Positions 42,922 to 51,840 of a DNA stretch of 64,000 nucleotides are shown in pieces; position 1 is the first letter of the stretch; every line of letters starts with the position of its first letter. Below the pieces are notes generated by a model. The model worked only from the letters and a program-made list of their open reading frames with translations, made no database searches and was not told where the DNA came from. The DNA is from Bacteroidales bacterium (lineage in GTDB: Bacteria > Bacteroidota > Bacteroidia > Bacteroidales > F082). Position numbers and translations under genes: made by a program. The DNA lies in NCBI GenBank assembly GCA_017537965.1, contig JAFYJV010000016.1, forward strand, positions 1-64,000, given 5' to 3'.

Positions 42922-43547
42922 CCTACTACGACCCTGGCGAAACGGATCACCGTTCCATTGAGCTTGTAACCTTTCTGGATGACGTCGATGACCTTGCCTT
43001 TCTTGGATTCATCGGGGGCAGGGATCATCGTGAGGGCCTCGTGCTCATCGGTGTTGAAGTCGCAGTCGATGGCGACGATCTCTTCCAAACCTCTCTTTTG
43101 GAGTGTGGATTTGAACTTGTTGTAGATCAAGGTGACGCCTTGCAGGTCGGCTTCGTTACCGTTCTTCTCCATATTCTGGAGGGCGCGTTCGAAGTCGTCG
43201 AGCACGGGAAGCAAGTCTTTCATCACCGAGGCCGAAGCAGTGGCTGACAGCTCAAGCTTTTCCTTGGCGGTACGCTTGCGGTAGTTGTCGAACTCCGAGA
43301 ACATACGGAGGTACTTGTCGTTCAATTCGGCGTATTTCGCCTTCTCATCCTCAAGTGCCTTGGCATGATCGCGTCTGCCTTTATGGCGTTTTCTCTGGGA
43401 TTCTTCGGGTGCCATTTTTGCATCGGCTGACTCGTTTTGTCCGTTTGTCATCTCTTCCTTGGGTTCGTTTGATGGGGCTCCAGCCTCTTGGTTGGGTTGG
43501 ATTGGATTCTCATCTTCTTGAATTTCAATGTTTTGTTTTTCTTCCAT
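42915..43547 (-). CDS. grpE: nucleotide exchange factor GrpE
   Basis: 210 residues. It exchanges ADP for ATP on DnaK. The first about 70 residues are charged and disordered (Glu, Gln, Asn-rich). A long coiled coil follows (about 65-130, with FDNYRKRTAKEK), then the compact beta-wing with VTLIYNKFKSTLQKRGL and a closing GYKLNGTVIRFARVVVGN, the family signature. It is upstream of dnaJ in the same direction, the usual heat-shock arrangement. murA lies 142 bases further upstream. Confidence 0.95.
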   Translation of the reverse strand: MEEKQNIEIQEDENPIQPNQEAGAPSNEPKEEMTNGQNESADAKMAPEESQRKRHKGRRDHAKALEDEKAKYAELNDKYLRMFSEFDNYRKRTAKEKLELSATASASVMKDLLPVLDDFERALQNMEKNGNEADLQGVTLIYNKFKSTLQKRGLEEIVAIDCDFNTDEHEALTMIPAPDESKKGKVIDVIQKGYKLNGTVIRFARVVVGN

Positions 43548-43649
43548 TGTGATATTTATATTTTATATTTTTTATTTCTGATTAGGTGCGTCCATGGCAG
43601 AGCAAAAGCTTTGCCAAAGGGTAGGGAGTTGACAAAATGGCAGGGGATC

Positions 43650-43674
43650 TTGCTTTTCTTGGGCAGAAAAGCAA
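43650..43674. repeat. intergenic hairpin between murA and grpE
   Basis: TTGCTTTTCT and its complement form a perfect 10-bp stem with a TGGGC loop. It lacks a T-run on the minus strand, so it is a poor intrinsic terminator for murA. It may be a dispersed repeat or a processing hairpin. Confidence 0.5.
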
Positions 43675-43689
43675 CAAAAGGGGCATCAA

Positions 43690-44991
43690 CTATATGCGTT
43701 CGATCTTCGCTCCCAAGCTATTCAATCTCAAATCAATATACTGATATCCTCTATCGATCTGATCGATGTTGTCGATGATGCTGACTCCTTTGGCGGACAT
43801 GGCGGCAATGAGCAGGGCCACACCGGCACGGATGTCGGGAGAGCTCATGCGGATGCCGCGCAGGGCATGGTGATGATCCAAGCCGATGACATTGGCTCGG
43901 TGGGGATCGCAAAGGATGATCTGGGCGCCCATGTCGATGAGTTTATCCACGAAGAACAAACGGCTCTCAAACATCTTCTGGTGGATCAAGACGGTGCCTT
44001 TGGCTTGGGTGGCCACCACCAAGATGATGCTGATCAAGTCGGGGGTAAAGCCGGGCCATGGTGCGTCAGCGATGGTAAGGATGCTGCCATCCATAAAGGT
44101 CTCAACCTCGTAATGCTCCTGGGCTGGAATGTAGATGTCGTCGCCACGGTATTCCATCTTGACGCCGATACGTCGGAACATTTCAGGGATGATGCCCAGC
44201 TGTTCGATGCCGGCGTTCTTGATGGTGAGTTCAGAGCCAGTCATGGCAGCCATGCCGATGAAAGAGCCGACCTCGATCATGTCGGCCAACAGTCTATGCT
44301 TGGTACCGCTCAGCTTGTTGACACCAGTAATCTTCAGCAGGTTGGAACCAACGCCTTCGATCTTGGCGCCCATGGCGTTGAGCATCTTGCAGAGCTGTAC
44401 CAGATAAGGTTCGCAGGCTGCATTGAAGATAGTGGTCTCGCCTTCGGCCATCACCGCAGCCATCACGATGTTGGCCGTGCCAGTGACGGAGGCTTCATCC
44501 AAAAGCATGTAGCAACCGTGGAGTCCCTTGGGTGCGGTGGCTTTCTGCACTGTGCCCTCGTTGTCGAAGATGGCTCCTAGCTTCTGAAGACCGATGACGT
44601 GGGTGTCCAAACGGCGACGTCCGATCTTGTCGCCACCTGGCTTGGGCATGTAAGCCGTGCCGAAACGGGCGAGTAGGGGGCCGATCATCATCACGCTGCC
44701 ACGCAGGCGCGAAGCTTTCTGGATGAAATCCGTTGTTTGGAAATAGTCGAAGTCGATGGCGTTGGCCTGCAAGGATACCACGTCGGGGGTGTTGCGTACC
44801 ACCTGGACGCCCATGCCTTTCAGCAGGTCGATAAGGTTGTTGATATCTAGGATGTTGGGCAGGTTTTCGATGACGACCTCCTCGTCGGTGAGCAGGCTGG
44901 CGCAGATGATCTGCATGGCCTCGTTCTTGGCGCCTTGAGGGACAATCTCGCCTTTGAGTTTGTGACCTCCTTCAATCCGGAATGATCCCAT
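43690..44991 (-). CDS. murA: UDP-N-acetylglucosamine 1-carboxyvinyltransferase MurA (Asp in place of catalytic Cys)
   Basis: 433 residues. It transfers enolpyruvate from PEP to UDP-GlcNAc, the first committed step of peptidoglycan synthesis. The N-terminal GGHKLKGEIVPQGAKNEAM contains the conserved Lys-Asn, and both six-fold pseudo-symmetric halves are complete. In the active-site loop, where most MurA proteins have PGGC.IG, this one reads PGGDKIGRRRLD: Asp121 replaces the cysteine. That exchange is known from other bacteria to keep activity and to prevent covalent inhibition by fosfomycin. It lies 3 bases after the DUF4290 gene. Confidence 0.95.
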   Translation of the reverse strand: MGSFRIEGGHKLKGEIVPQGAKNEAMQIICASLLTDEEVVIENLPNILDINNLIDLLKGMGVQVVRNTPDVVSLQANAIDFDYFQTTDFIQKASRLRGSVMMIGPLLARFGTAYMPKPGGDKIGRRRLDTHVIGLQKLGAIFDNEGTVQKATAPKGLHGCYMLLDEASVTGTANIVMAAVMAEGETTIFNAACEPYLVQLCKMLNAMGAKIEGVGSNLLKITGVNKLSGTKHRLLADMIEVGSFIGMAAMTGSELTIKNAGIEQLGIIPEMFRRIGVKMEYRGDDIYIPAQEHYEVETFMDGSILTIADAPWPGFTPDLISIILVVATQAKGTVLIHQKMFESRLFFVDKLIDMGAQIILCDPHRANVIGLDHHHALRGIRMSSPDIRAGVALLIAAMSAKGVSIIDNIDQIDRGYQYIDLRLNSLGAKIERI

Positions 44992-44994
44992 GGC

Positions 44995-45690
44995 TTATTG
45001 CAGTTTCCGTTTCTTGTAATTGGGGTTGTTGGGGTTGTTCATGTCCGCCTTGAGGTTCGACTGTTTCTTTTTCTTCTTCTTTCCATTGCCTCCGTTGCCC
45101 TGTTTTTGCGACAGGACGGGCTTGGAAAGGATTTCGTTGGTGCCGTTCAGTTTGGTGTCCTCGGGCAATACGAGACGTCCCTTCGACATCACCTTCAGGT
45201 CTTCGATGATCTGTTGGTCGTTGACCACGTTGCCGTTCCATTCCAAGTAGTTGCGTTTCATCTGATTGGCGATGGAATGGGTCAAGGCTTCACGGGTTTC
45301 TTGATCCTCCACGGTGGAGGCAATTTCGATCATCTTGGCCATGTAATGACCGTAATGACCGTATTGGATGTTGTGATTCTGATAGTCCACATGATGCGGC
45401 TTGGAACTCTCGTTGAGAGGTTGGGGCGGGTCGTATGGACCGTCCACGTCCAGCTTGTAATCCGAGATGATGTACAGATGGTCCCAAAGCTTGTGTATGT
45501 AATCGCTGGATTCTTTGACCTGAGGATTCATCTGTGCCATGACGGCGATGATGAAATAGGCGGCTTCGGTGCGTTTCTTGCGATCTTCTATCTCCATGAG
45601 ATGACGGATCATCTCCTGCATGTTGCGGCCGTATTCCGAGATGATGATGGGATTGCGCTCCGTATTGTAGAATAATCCTTCTTTCTCCAT
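44995..45690 (-). CDS. DUF4290 family protein
   Basis: 231 residues, recognised as DUF4290, a Bacteroidetes-specific family. The body (1 to about 175) is helical with NPIIISEYGRNMQEMIRH and HKLWDHLYIISDYKLD. A His-rich patch (QYGHYGHYMAKM) lies near residue 110. The last about 40 residues are a basic, disordered tail (GKKKKKKQSN, NPNYKKRKLQ) that could bind nucleic acid. There is no signal peptide. It starts 7 bases after the T9SS gene and ends 3 bases before murA, so the three are probably co-transcribed. Function unknown. Confidence 0.85.
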   Translation of the reverse strand: MEKEGLFYNTERNPIIISEYGRNMQEMIRHLMEIEDRKKRTEAAYFIIAVMAQMNPQVKESSDYIHKLWDHLYIISDYKLDVDGPYDPPQPLNESSKPHHVDYQNHNIQYGHYGHYMAKMIEIASTVEDQETREALTHSIANQMKRNYLEWNGNVVNDQQIIEDLKVMSKGRLVLPEDTKLNGTNEILSKPVLSQKQGNGGNGKKKKKKQSNLKADMNNPNNPNYKKRKLQ

Positions 45691-45697
45691 TCCGAAA

Positions 45698-46981
45698 TTA
45701 TTTCACGATAAGTTTGTTGTTGTAGATCATCGCATTGCCTGCAAGGACCCTGAGGGTGTACATTCCAGTTGACAATCCGTTGATGGAGCAGCGGTCGCCC
45801 ATCATGGTCTCTTCTTTTACTACCTGTCCAAGGAGGTTGATGACCTGGATCTTGACACCATCGGCAGGGGCTTGGTTTTCAGGAATCGTGACAGTGAGAC
45901 TTTGTTGGCTGTTCAATGGATTGGGATAGACTTTCAGCATTCCAGCCAAGGTCTCTTCGCTGCTGAGGATGTTCCTGAATTCGATTTGAAACGGGGCGTC
46001 AAGTGTTCCCAATACGTCGTTGTCGCTATATACAAGTGGCTGTTGCTCTGTGGTATAGACGTTGCCAGTGATGCGATCCAACAGGCGGAATTGAAGTCTC
46101 TCTCCCTCGTTTCCATAGACGGTGAGAAAAGCAAGGCAGCCCTTGTCATCGACATTCATAAGTTGTACAGTGCCACGGCATTCATCTCCAAAGAAGACAC
46201 CAAGTTCATAGTCTTCGCTGTTAAGTTCGGTGTCGAAGAGTTTGACAGAAGCCAGGACGTTCATGTTGAGGGCAAAGTCATGGGCGTTCGTTTTCCAGAT
46301 TGTATTGGGAATTTCGCTAACGATGGGTTCACTCTTGGAGGGAGTTGCGAAATGGAAAGACGTGGGGTCGCCGTGACGCAAAATGAGATAGCCATCACCA
46401 GGGACGAGTTGAGTCAGATTTCCTGACCATTTCCCATTCGAGTAAATGGAATAACCTAAGAGGTTTTTGATAAGATCGTTGTTGTTTGGAGTGTAGTCGG
46501 CGAGAGCTTCAGTAAGCGCGACAGGAGAGGAGCAGGGATAACCGATCCAATTCCAGCCGGTGTTCACCTCGATGGCAACCTCTGAAGGATTCACGACAGT
46601 GCCTTCAAGTTGGAATGAACTAGACTCGTTCTTGATCAGAATGAGGTACATTTTGCCATTTTCCATCTCAGTCAGGTTGCCAGACCAACTGTTTGTAGTT
46701 GGGCTGTATTGGATGAATCCTGTTGTTAATGTTTTGATGAGAGATGCATCATTTCCGAGGCAGTTCTTCAGTCTTGACAAGCCGTCGCCGGAGAGGTCGA
46801 TATAGGAAGACCACCAGTTGAAACCATTGGCAAGGCTGAACTCTTGGAATTGGTTGATCTGTTGGGACCATGCGGGTTGGTTTTCAGTCAAGCCATGAGC
46901 CGATGGCAGGATGAGGTTTTGCGCTTTGAGCATAGGAGCGGAAAGCATAGCAAAGACAAAGAGTAAGGCTATCTTTTTCAT
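45698..46981 (-). CDS. T9SS-secreted protein of unknown function
   Basis: 427 residues from the ATG at 46981, which opens a signal peptide ending MLKAQ. The longer ATG at 47017 falls at the predicted transcription start and is rejected. The mature part contains two similar internal segments (about 70-130 and 140-195) with NSWSGNLTEMENGKMYLILI and KWSGNLTQLVPGDGYLIL, each a small beta-domain with a GWNWIGYP strand. The C-terminal 75 residues are a type A sorting domain (LKVYPNPLNSQQSLTV, GMYTLRV, NNKLIVK). No catalytic motif is seen. It heads the run leading to DUF4290 and murA. Confidence 0.83.
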   Translation of the reverse strand: MKKIALLFVFAMLSAPMLKAQNLILPSAHGLTENQPAWSQQINQFQEFSLANGFNWWSSYIDLSGDGLSRLKNCLGNDASLIKTLTTGFIQYSPTTNSWSGNLTEMENGKMYLILIKNESSSFQLEGTVVNPSEVAIEVNTGWNWIGYPCSSPVALTEALADYTPNNNDLIKNLLGYSIYSNGKWSGNLTQLVPGDGYLILRHGDPTSFHFATPSKSEPIVSEIPNTIWKTNAHDFALNMNVLASVKLFDTELNSEDYELGVFFGDECRGTVQLMNVDDKGCLAFLTVYGNEGERLQFRLLDRITGNVYTTEQQPLVYSDNDVLGTLDAPFQIEFRNILSSEETLAGMLKVYPNPLNSQQSLTVTIPENQAPADGVKIQVINLLGQVVKEETMMGDRCSINGLSTGMYTLRVLAGNAMIYNNKLIVK

Positions 46982-47021
46982 ATTCGATGATGTTTTGTTT
47001 CGGACAATTTTTTTCAATCAA

Positions 47022-47029
47022 CAAAGATA
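47022..47029 (-). promoter_or_regulatory. -7 box for the T9SS/DUF4290/murA unit
   Basis: TATCTTTG on the minus strand, 40 bases before the ATG at 46981. Confidence 0.6.
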
Positions 47030-47058
47030 CGATAAAAATTCTTATAAAAACAAAAACA

Positions 47059-49428
47059 TCAAAGGATTTTTAATTTGGCAAATTTCAGCATGAGTTGTTT
47101 GGTGCCCGAAGTGTCGAAAACGACCGTGGCTTTTTTGTTGGCCCCTGCGCCATCGATGGATTGCACGGTACCCTCACCGAACTTCTGGTGCAACACCCTC
47201 ATTCCTTCCTGCAGCAGGTCGGGATTGGAAGCCTCGAATCCTGTTTCCGAAGCGCTGGACGCAGGTTGATAGGATGGAGCACTGGAACTTGTTGAACTGA
47301 CTCTTTTGAAGCCATGTTTTTCCGGGTCGGTGATGGTCCTTCCAGTTTGTGGCTTGCTCTCGTAGGTGCTCCTGCTTGATCCGAAACCACCTGGCTGACG
47401 GCCCCAAATGCGGCGCTCTTCGTCGAATGATGAGGTGCCGTGGAAGGATGCCTTGCGAGGCTTGTCGATGAGTTTCTCGTCGATTTCCTCGATGAATCTC
47501 GAAGGCTCGCTGAGGGTGAGATTGCCATAGCGATAGCGCGTCTCAGCACAGCTCAGGGTGAGTTTGGTCATGGCACGGGTGACAGCCACGTAGAATAGAC
47601 GGCGCTCCTCTTCCAGATCTTCACGGGTGCTTAACGACATGATTCCCGGGAAGAGGTTCTCTTCCATGCCGACTACGTACACGTAAGGGAACTCCAATCC
47701 CTTGGCAGAGTGGATGGTCATCAGACTCACACAGTCCTCAGTGTTGTCGTCTTTCTTCATCTCGTTGTCGGTGAGTAATGCCACGTCTTCCATAAAGCGC
47801 ACCAGATCAACTTGTGCGGCCTCACCGGTGGTTTCATCGACTTGTTGGTCGGAAAACTCCATGATGGCATTGAGCAACTCCTCGATGTTTTCCACGCGGC
47901 TGATGCTCTCGGGAGTGTCTTCCTCTTTCAACAGTTTTATGATGCCGATGGTGTTGGTGATGTGCTTAGCCAGTTCAAAGGCATTCATCTTGCCTTGAAG
48001 GCTCTGGAAACTCTTGATCAGCACTACGAAATCACGCACGCGGTTCACAGTGCCCATGTTGAAATCTTGTGGGAACTGGTCGTTTGCTATACACTGCCAG
48101 ATAGAAGTCTTGTGCTCGTTGGCGAAGACCATCATGCGTTCAATGCTCTTCTCGCCGATGCCTCGTGCGGGATAGTTGATGATGCGCAGCAGCGACTGCT
48201 CGTCTTCGGGATTGATGGTCACCCTGAAATAGGCCAGCAAGTCCTTGATCTCCTTGCGGTCGTAGAATGAGAGTCCGCCATAGATCTTATAAGGGATGTT
48301 CTGCTTGCGCAAGGCGGCTTCCATGGAGCGGCTCTGGGCGTTGGTACGGTAGAGGATGGCGAAGTCTTTGTTGTTGAGCTGCCGCGACATCTTATACTGG
48401 AAGATGGAGTTGGCCACCATGGTGCCTTCTTCTGAGTCAGTGGAAGCGTGGAGGAGAGTGATGAGCTCGCCTTGTTCGTTGTCGCTCCATACGCGCTTCT
48501 TGATCTGGTCCTTGTTGTGAGCGATGATGTTGTTCGACGCTTCGACGATGGTCTTGGTGGAGCGGTAGTTTTGCTCCAGGCGGATCAGCTTGTAGTCGGG
48601 GTAGTCATTCTTGAAATTCAGGATGTTTTGAATGTTGGCGCCACGGAAGCCGTAGATCGACTGGGCGTCGTCGCCCACCACGCAGAGGTTCTCGAAGAGT
48701 GCCGCCAACCGTCTTACAATGAGATATTGAGCGAAGTTGGTGTCCTGGTACTCATCCACGAGGATGTACTTGAAGTGGTTCTGATATTTGTAAAGGATGT
48801 TGGGGTTGTCGCGGAGCAGCACGTTGGTGTAGTAGAGGATGTCGTCAAAGTCCATGGCGTTGGCGCGATGCAGACGATCGTTATAGACTTGGAAGATCTG
48901 TGCGATGAGCGGCTTGTTGGCTTTTCGGTCGGTTTCCTGGATGTCGGCGTCGTTGGCATAGTCCTGGGGAGAGTAGAGGCTCGACTTGGCGGCTGAGATG
49001 CGGGCTAGCACCGACTTGGCGGGATACACCTTGGTGTCGAGTTGCATCTCCTTGAGGATCATGTTGATGAGTGCCTTGGAATCGTCAGTGTCGTAGATCG
49101 TGAAGGTGGAGGTGAAGCCGATGTATTGGGCTTCGATTCTTAAAATTCTCGCAAAGATGGAATGGAAGGTGCCCATCCAAACGTTGCGTGCGTCGTCGGC
49201 ATTGACGAGCTTGACGATACGGTCCTTCATCTCTCGGGCGGCCTTGTTGGTGAAGGTCAGCGCCATGATTGAGAAGGGGTCGATCCCTTCGGAGATCATG
49301 TACGCGATGCGGTAGGTGAGGGCTCGGGTCTTGCCCGAGCCGGCACCGGCGATGACCATCAAAGGTCCGTTCACCGTGGTGACGGCTTCACGTTGTGGAG
49401 CATTCAGTTGGTCAAGTATATTGGACAT
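47059..49428 (-). CDS. uvrD: UvrD/PcrA-type DNA helicase
   Basis: 789 residues. A superfamily 1A 3'-5' helicase acting in nucleotide-excision and mismatch repair and in clearing RecA filaments. Walker A AGAGSGKT is near residue 30, motif II VDEYQDTN near 225, QSIYGFRGA, the YRS motif, and VYVVGMEENLFPG with TMIHSAKGLEF near 560. The C-terminal end (about 735-789) is the PcrA-type Tudor-like domain (GMRVLHQKFGEGTVQSI). I chose the ATG at 49428 (MSNILDQLN), which begins the conserved domain and lies 10 bases after the upstream stop; the ATG at 49497 would overlap that gene. Confidence 0.94.
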   Translation of the reverse strand: MSNILDQLNAPQREAVTTVNGPLMVIAGAGSGKTRALTYRIAYMISEGIDPFSIMALTFTNKAAREMKDRIVKLVNADDARNVWMGTFHSIFARILRIEAQYIGFTSTFTIYDTDDSKALINMILKEMQLDTKVYPAKSVLARISAAKSSLYSPQDYANDADIQETDRKANKPLIAQIFQVYNDRLHRANAMDFDDILYYTNVLLRDNPNILYKYQNHFKYILVDEYQDTNFAQYLIVRRLAALFENLCVVGDDAQSIYGFRGANIQNILNFKNDYPDYKLIRLEQNYRSTKTIVEASNNIIAHNKDQIKKRVWSDNEQGELITLLHASTDSEEGTMVANSIFQYKMSRQLNNKDFAILYRTNAQSRSMEAALRKQNIPYKIYGGLSFYDRKEIKDLLAYFRVTINPEDEQSLLRIINYPARGIGEKSIERMMVFANEHKTSIWQCIANDQFPQDFNMGTVNRVRDFVVLIKSFQSLQGKMNAFELAKHITNTIGIIKLLKEEDTPESISRVENIEELLNAIMEFSDQQVDETTGEAAQVDLVRFMEDVALLTDNEMKKDDNTEDCVSLMTIHSAKGLEFPYVYVVGMEENLFPGIMSLSTREDLEEERRLFYVAVTRAMTKLTLSCAETRYRYGNLTLSEPSRFIEEIDEKLIDKPRKASFHGTSSFDEERRIWGRQPGGFGSSRSTYESKPQTGRTITDPEKHGFKRVSSTSSSAPSYQPASSASETGFEASNPDLLQEGMRVLHQKFGEGTVQSIDGAGANKKATVVFDTSGTKQLMLKFAKLKIL

Positions 49429-49438
49429 ATCGATTAGT

Positions 49439-50275
49439 TTATATGAGTTCTTTCCAGAAATCCTGGGGCAGGAAAATGTTCTTGACATCGACGGCACCGA
49501 CGAACAATGGTGCGATCTCTTTAGTCATGAAGCCGGCGATGCCGCAGCCGATCTTGGTGACCAGGAAGGTAAGTTCTGGGTGTTGTTTGGCGAATTCGAT
49601 GAACTCTTCCACGTAGGGCAAGATGTCCTTGGGACCCCCATGCATGGTAGGGATGCCGTAACTCTGTCCCTGCAAGCCTACGCCTTGTCCCATGATGGCA
49701 CCGAACTCTCGATATGCCTGCCATGCGGCGCCTCCGCCATGTGCGCCTTCGAGGTTGCTACCGAAGACGAAGATCTCGTTCTTGTCGAGCTTTGTGATGC
49801 GCTCTGGTGTGATACGGTGAAGGGACTCAAAATAGATGTCTTTTTTCATTTGTTCTATAGCTTTTTGGAGGATGTTGTCATGGTCGAAGGCAAGCGTTGG
49901 CATTTCATCGAGAGGAAACCATCGGGCTTTGGCGGCATCATCGCCTCCCTGCACGTCCGATTTCTTGGTCAGCGCATAGAAGGCGATGGTGACGACGCGC
50001 TCACGCGGGTCGCGGTTCACGGCAGTAAATGCCCCGAACTGTTTCAGTTGTGTGAGTTTCAAACCAGTCTCTTCATTCAACTCGCGCATGGCACCTTCCT
50101 CGGCCGTCTCGTCCATGTTCATGAATCCTCCCGGGAATGCCCAGCATCCTTTGTAAGGTTCGTTGCCGCGTTCGATCAGCAGGATGTTGAGCTGGCAACC
50201 ATCAAATCCAAACACCACGCAGTCGGTCGTCACGGCAGGATGTGGATACTTATATGAATATATTTTATTTTCCAT
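49439..50275 (-). CDS. Nudix hydrolase fused to a macro-like (A1S_2505-type) domain
   Basis: 278 residues with two domains. Residues 1 to about 150 are a Nudix hydrolase with a perfect box (Gly50-x5-Glu56-x7-Arg64-Glu-Leu-x-Glu-Glu-x-Gly71). This resembles ADP-ribose or NrtR-like members (GCWAFPGGF, FTAVNRDPRERV). Residues about 165-278 match a short phage-associated family with VFGSNLEGAHGGGAA, GQSYGIPT and KIGCGIAGF; the glycine-rich loops are reminiscent of macro domains that bind ADP-ribose. The fusion suggests a role in clearing ADP-ribose-type nucleotides. The second domain's activity is not established. It precedes uvrD by 10 bases, hinting at DNA repair or NAD metabolism. Confidence 0.82.
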   Translation of the reverse strand: MENKIYSYKYPHPAVTTDCVVFGFDGCQLNILLIERGNEPYKGCWAFPGGFMNMDETAEEGAMRELNEETGLKLTQLKQFGAFTAVNRDPRERVVTIAFYALTKKSDVQGGDDAAKARWFPLDEMPTLAFDHDNILQKAIEQMKKDIYFESLHRITPERITKLDKNEIFVFGSNLEGAHGGGAAWQAYREFGAIMGQGVGLQGQSYGIPTMHGGPKDILPYVEEFIEFAKQHPELTFLVTKIGCGIAGFMTKEIAPLFVGAVDVKNIFLPQDFWKELI

Positions 50276-50349
50276 TGCAATATTATAAATGATATTATTC
50301 TATCATTATTTATAATCTTAAAAACAATACTATAGCGCCTGCCGTTAAC

Positions 50350-51837
50350 TCAATCCGCCACATCGGAATTGCTCGATTCGGAATGGTTCAAGGCGCCCGG
50401 GGTGTCTTGTTCCTTGAAGACATCGGCCACTACCTCGGGATAGAACATCTCATCAGCCAACTCACGTGCCTTGGAGCGTTTTCGACGACGCTCGTCCTGC
50501 TCTTTCTTGGTCTTCGACACAGCTTCCTTGACTCTTGCGTTAAGCAGCAGCAAATGCCGATAAACTCGATACATGGTCTTCTCGCGTGAGATCAAAGGGA
50601 TCAAAATGGAGTTGATGACGATGCTGAACAAAATCACGGAGAAAACGACATTCTTGATGAAGACACCGGTCTCAATGTCGGGGATATATGCTACGGCTTG
50701 GGTGGCCAATACCGCCGCCGTCAGTCCCTTGGGGGTGATGGCTGACATGTACATCAGCTCTTTGTCGGGGATAGCGTCTTTTCTCGCGATGGCGAAACGG
50801 ACCACGGGGATGCGTAAGGTGAACAGCAGCAAGGTGATGCCTATGCCTATCACGATGGGCAGCCAAACATACAACTGTATGGACATGCCTACGTAAATGA
50901 AGAAGAAGGTCTTAAGCAACAGCACCAGCTCGCTGAACAAGGCGCGTTCGGTGTCGTTGAGGTTGGCGGGGCGTTTCTTGATGATCTTTTTCAGTATGGA
51001 GTCGTAGATGCCATCGATATTGGCCATGCCGATGCCGAAAGCGAGTGCTGCGATGGCGCCACTATAGCCCATCCACTCGTTGATGCCATAGATGATGAAT
51101 ACGAAGGCGGGAGTGGTGAGGACGGAGTATTTGATGTTGCGCACCTTGTCGAGGATCAACGCCCAGAAGATGGAGCCCAGCAACCCGATGACGGTGGCAA
51201 GGATGAACGAGGAGAAGATCTGTCCGAAGATCATGCCGAACTCCACATGGTTCGACTTGATGGCTTCCAACAGGGCAAGGGCGAGCACGATGCTGAACAC
51301 GTTGCCGATAGCGGCTTCCAGTATCAAGATGGTGGCGCTTTTCTGCGACATCCTGAGTTGGCGCACTGTCGGGATGACCACAGCGGAGGCGGTGCCACCC
51401 AACACACAGCCCAGCATAAGACTGATGACGGGGTCGATCTTCAATACCAACCAACCTAAAAGCCAAACGGCTACGGCGGAGAAAATGAAGTTGGTGGCAG
51501 TGAGTTTCAGCGATGGCTTGAAAGAGTCCTTCAGGTTGGCGAGACTCATCTGGATGCCGCTCTCGAAAAGAATCAACACCAAGGTGACGGCTGAAAGGAT
51601 GCTGCCAAGCAAGGTAAGTTTTTCTGAATCGACAAGGTGGGTGAGGGGGCCGATGGCCAATCCGATGATAATCAGGAAGAGCACGTCGGGGATCCTTCTT
51701 CTGCTAAAGATGGCGCTGAACAGATGCGCAGCGAAGATCAAGAGGCCGATGATGGCTATGATCAAGCCGATCTTGCTTGACGACAGACCTGTCGAGATGG
51801 TCTGGCTGATGGATTCGATATGGTCGGTTTCCCCCAT
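50350..51837 (-). CDS. cation:proton antiporter (CPA family), copy 2
   Basis: 495 residues with about 12 membrane helices of the Na+/H+ exchanger fold. The DUF-free core runs from about 22 to 415 (LLIFAAHLFSAIFSR, LFESGIQMSLANLK, GCVLGGTASAVVIPTV), followed by a charged cytoplasmic tail (KTKKEQDERRRKRSK). It exchanges Na+ or K+ for protons across the inner membrane. It is a tandem paralogue of the next gene upstream, with which it shares most helix sequences, and is separated from it by 3 bases. Confidence 0.88.
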   Translation of the reverse strand: MGETDHIESISQTISTGLSSSKIGLIIAIIGLLIFAAHLFSAIFSRRRIPDVLFLIIIGLAIGPLTHLVDSEKLTLLGSILSAVTLVLILFESGIQMSLANLKDSFKPSLKLTATNFIFSAVAVWLLGWLVLKIDPVISLMLGCVLGGTASAVVIPTVRQLRMSQKSATILILEAAIGNVFSIVLALALLEAIKSNHVEFGMIFGQIFSSFILATVIGLLGSIFWALILDKVRNIKYSVLTTPAFVFIIYGINEWMGYSGAIAALAFGIGMANIDGIYDSILKKIIKKRPANLNDTERALFSELVLLLKTFFFIYVGMSIQLYVWLPIVIGIGITLLLFTLRIPVVRFAIARKDAIPDKELMYMSAITPKGLTAAVLATQAVAYIPDIETGVFIKNVVFSVILFSIVINSILIPLISREKTMYRVYRHLLLLNARVKEAVSKTKKEQDERRRKRSKARELADEMFYPEVVADVFKEQDTPGALNHSESSNSDVAD

Positions 51838-51840
51838 AGA

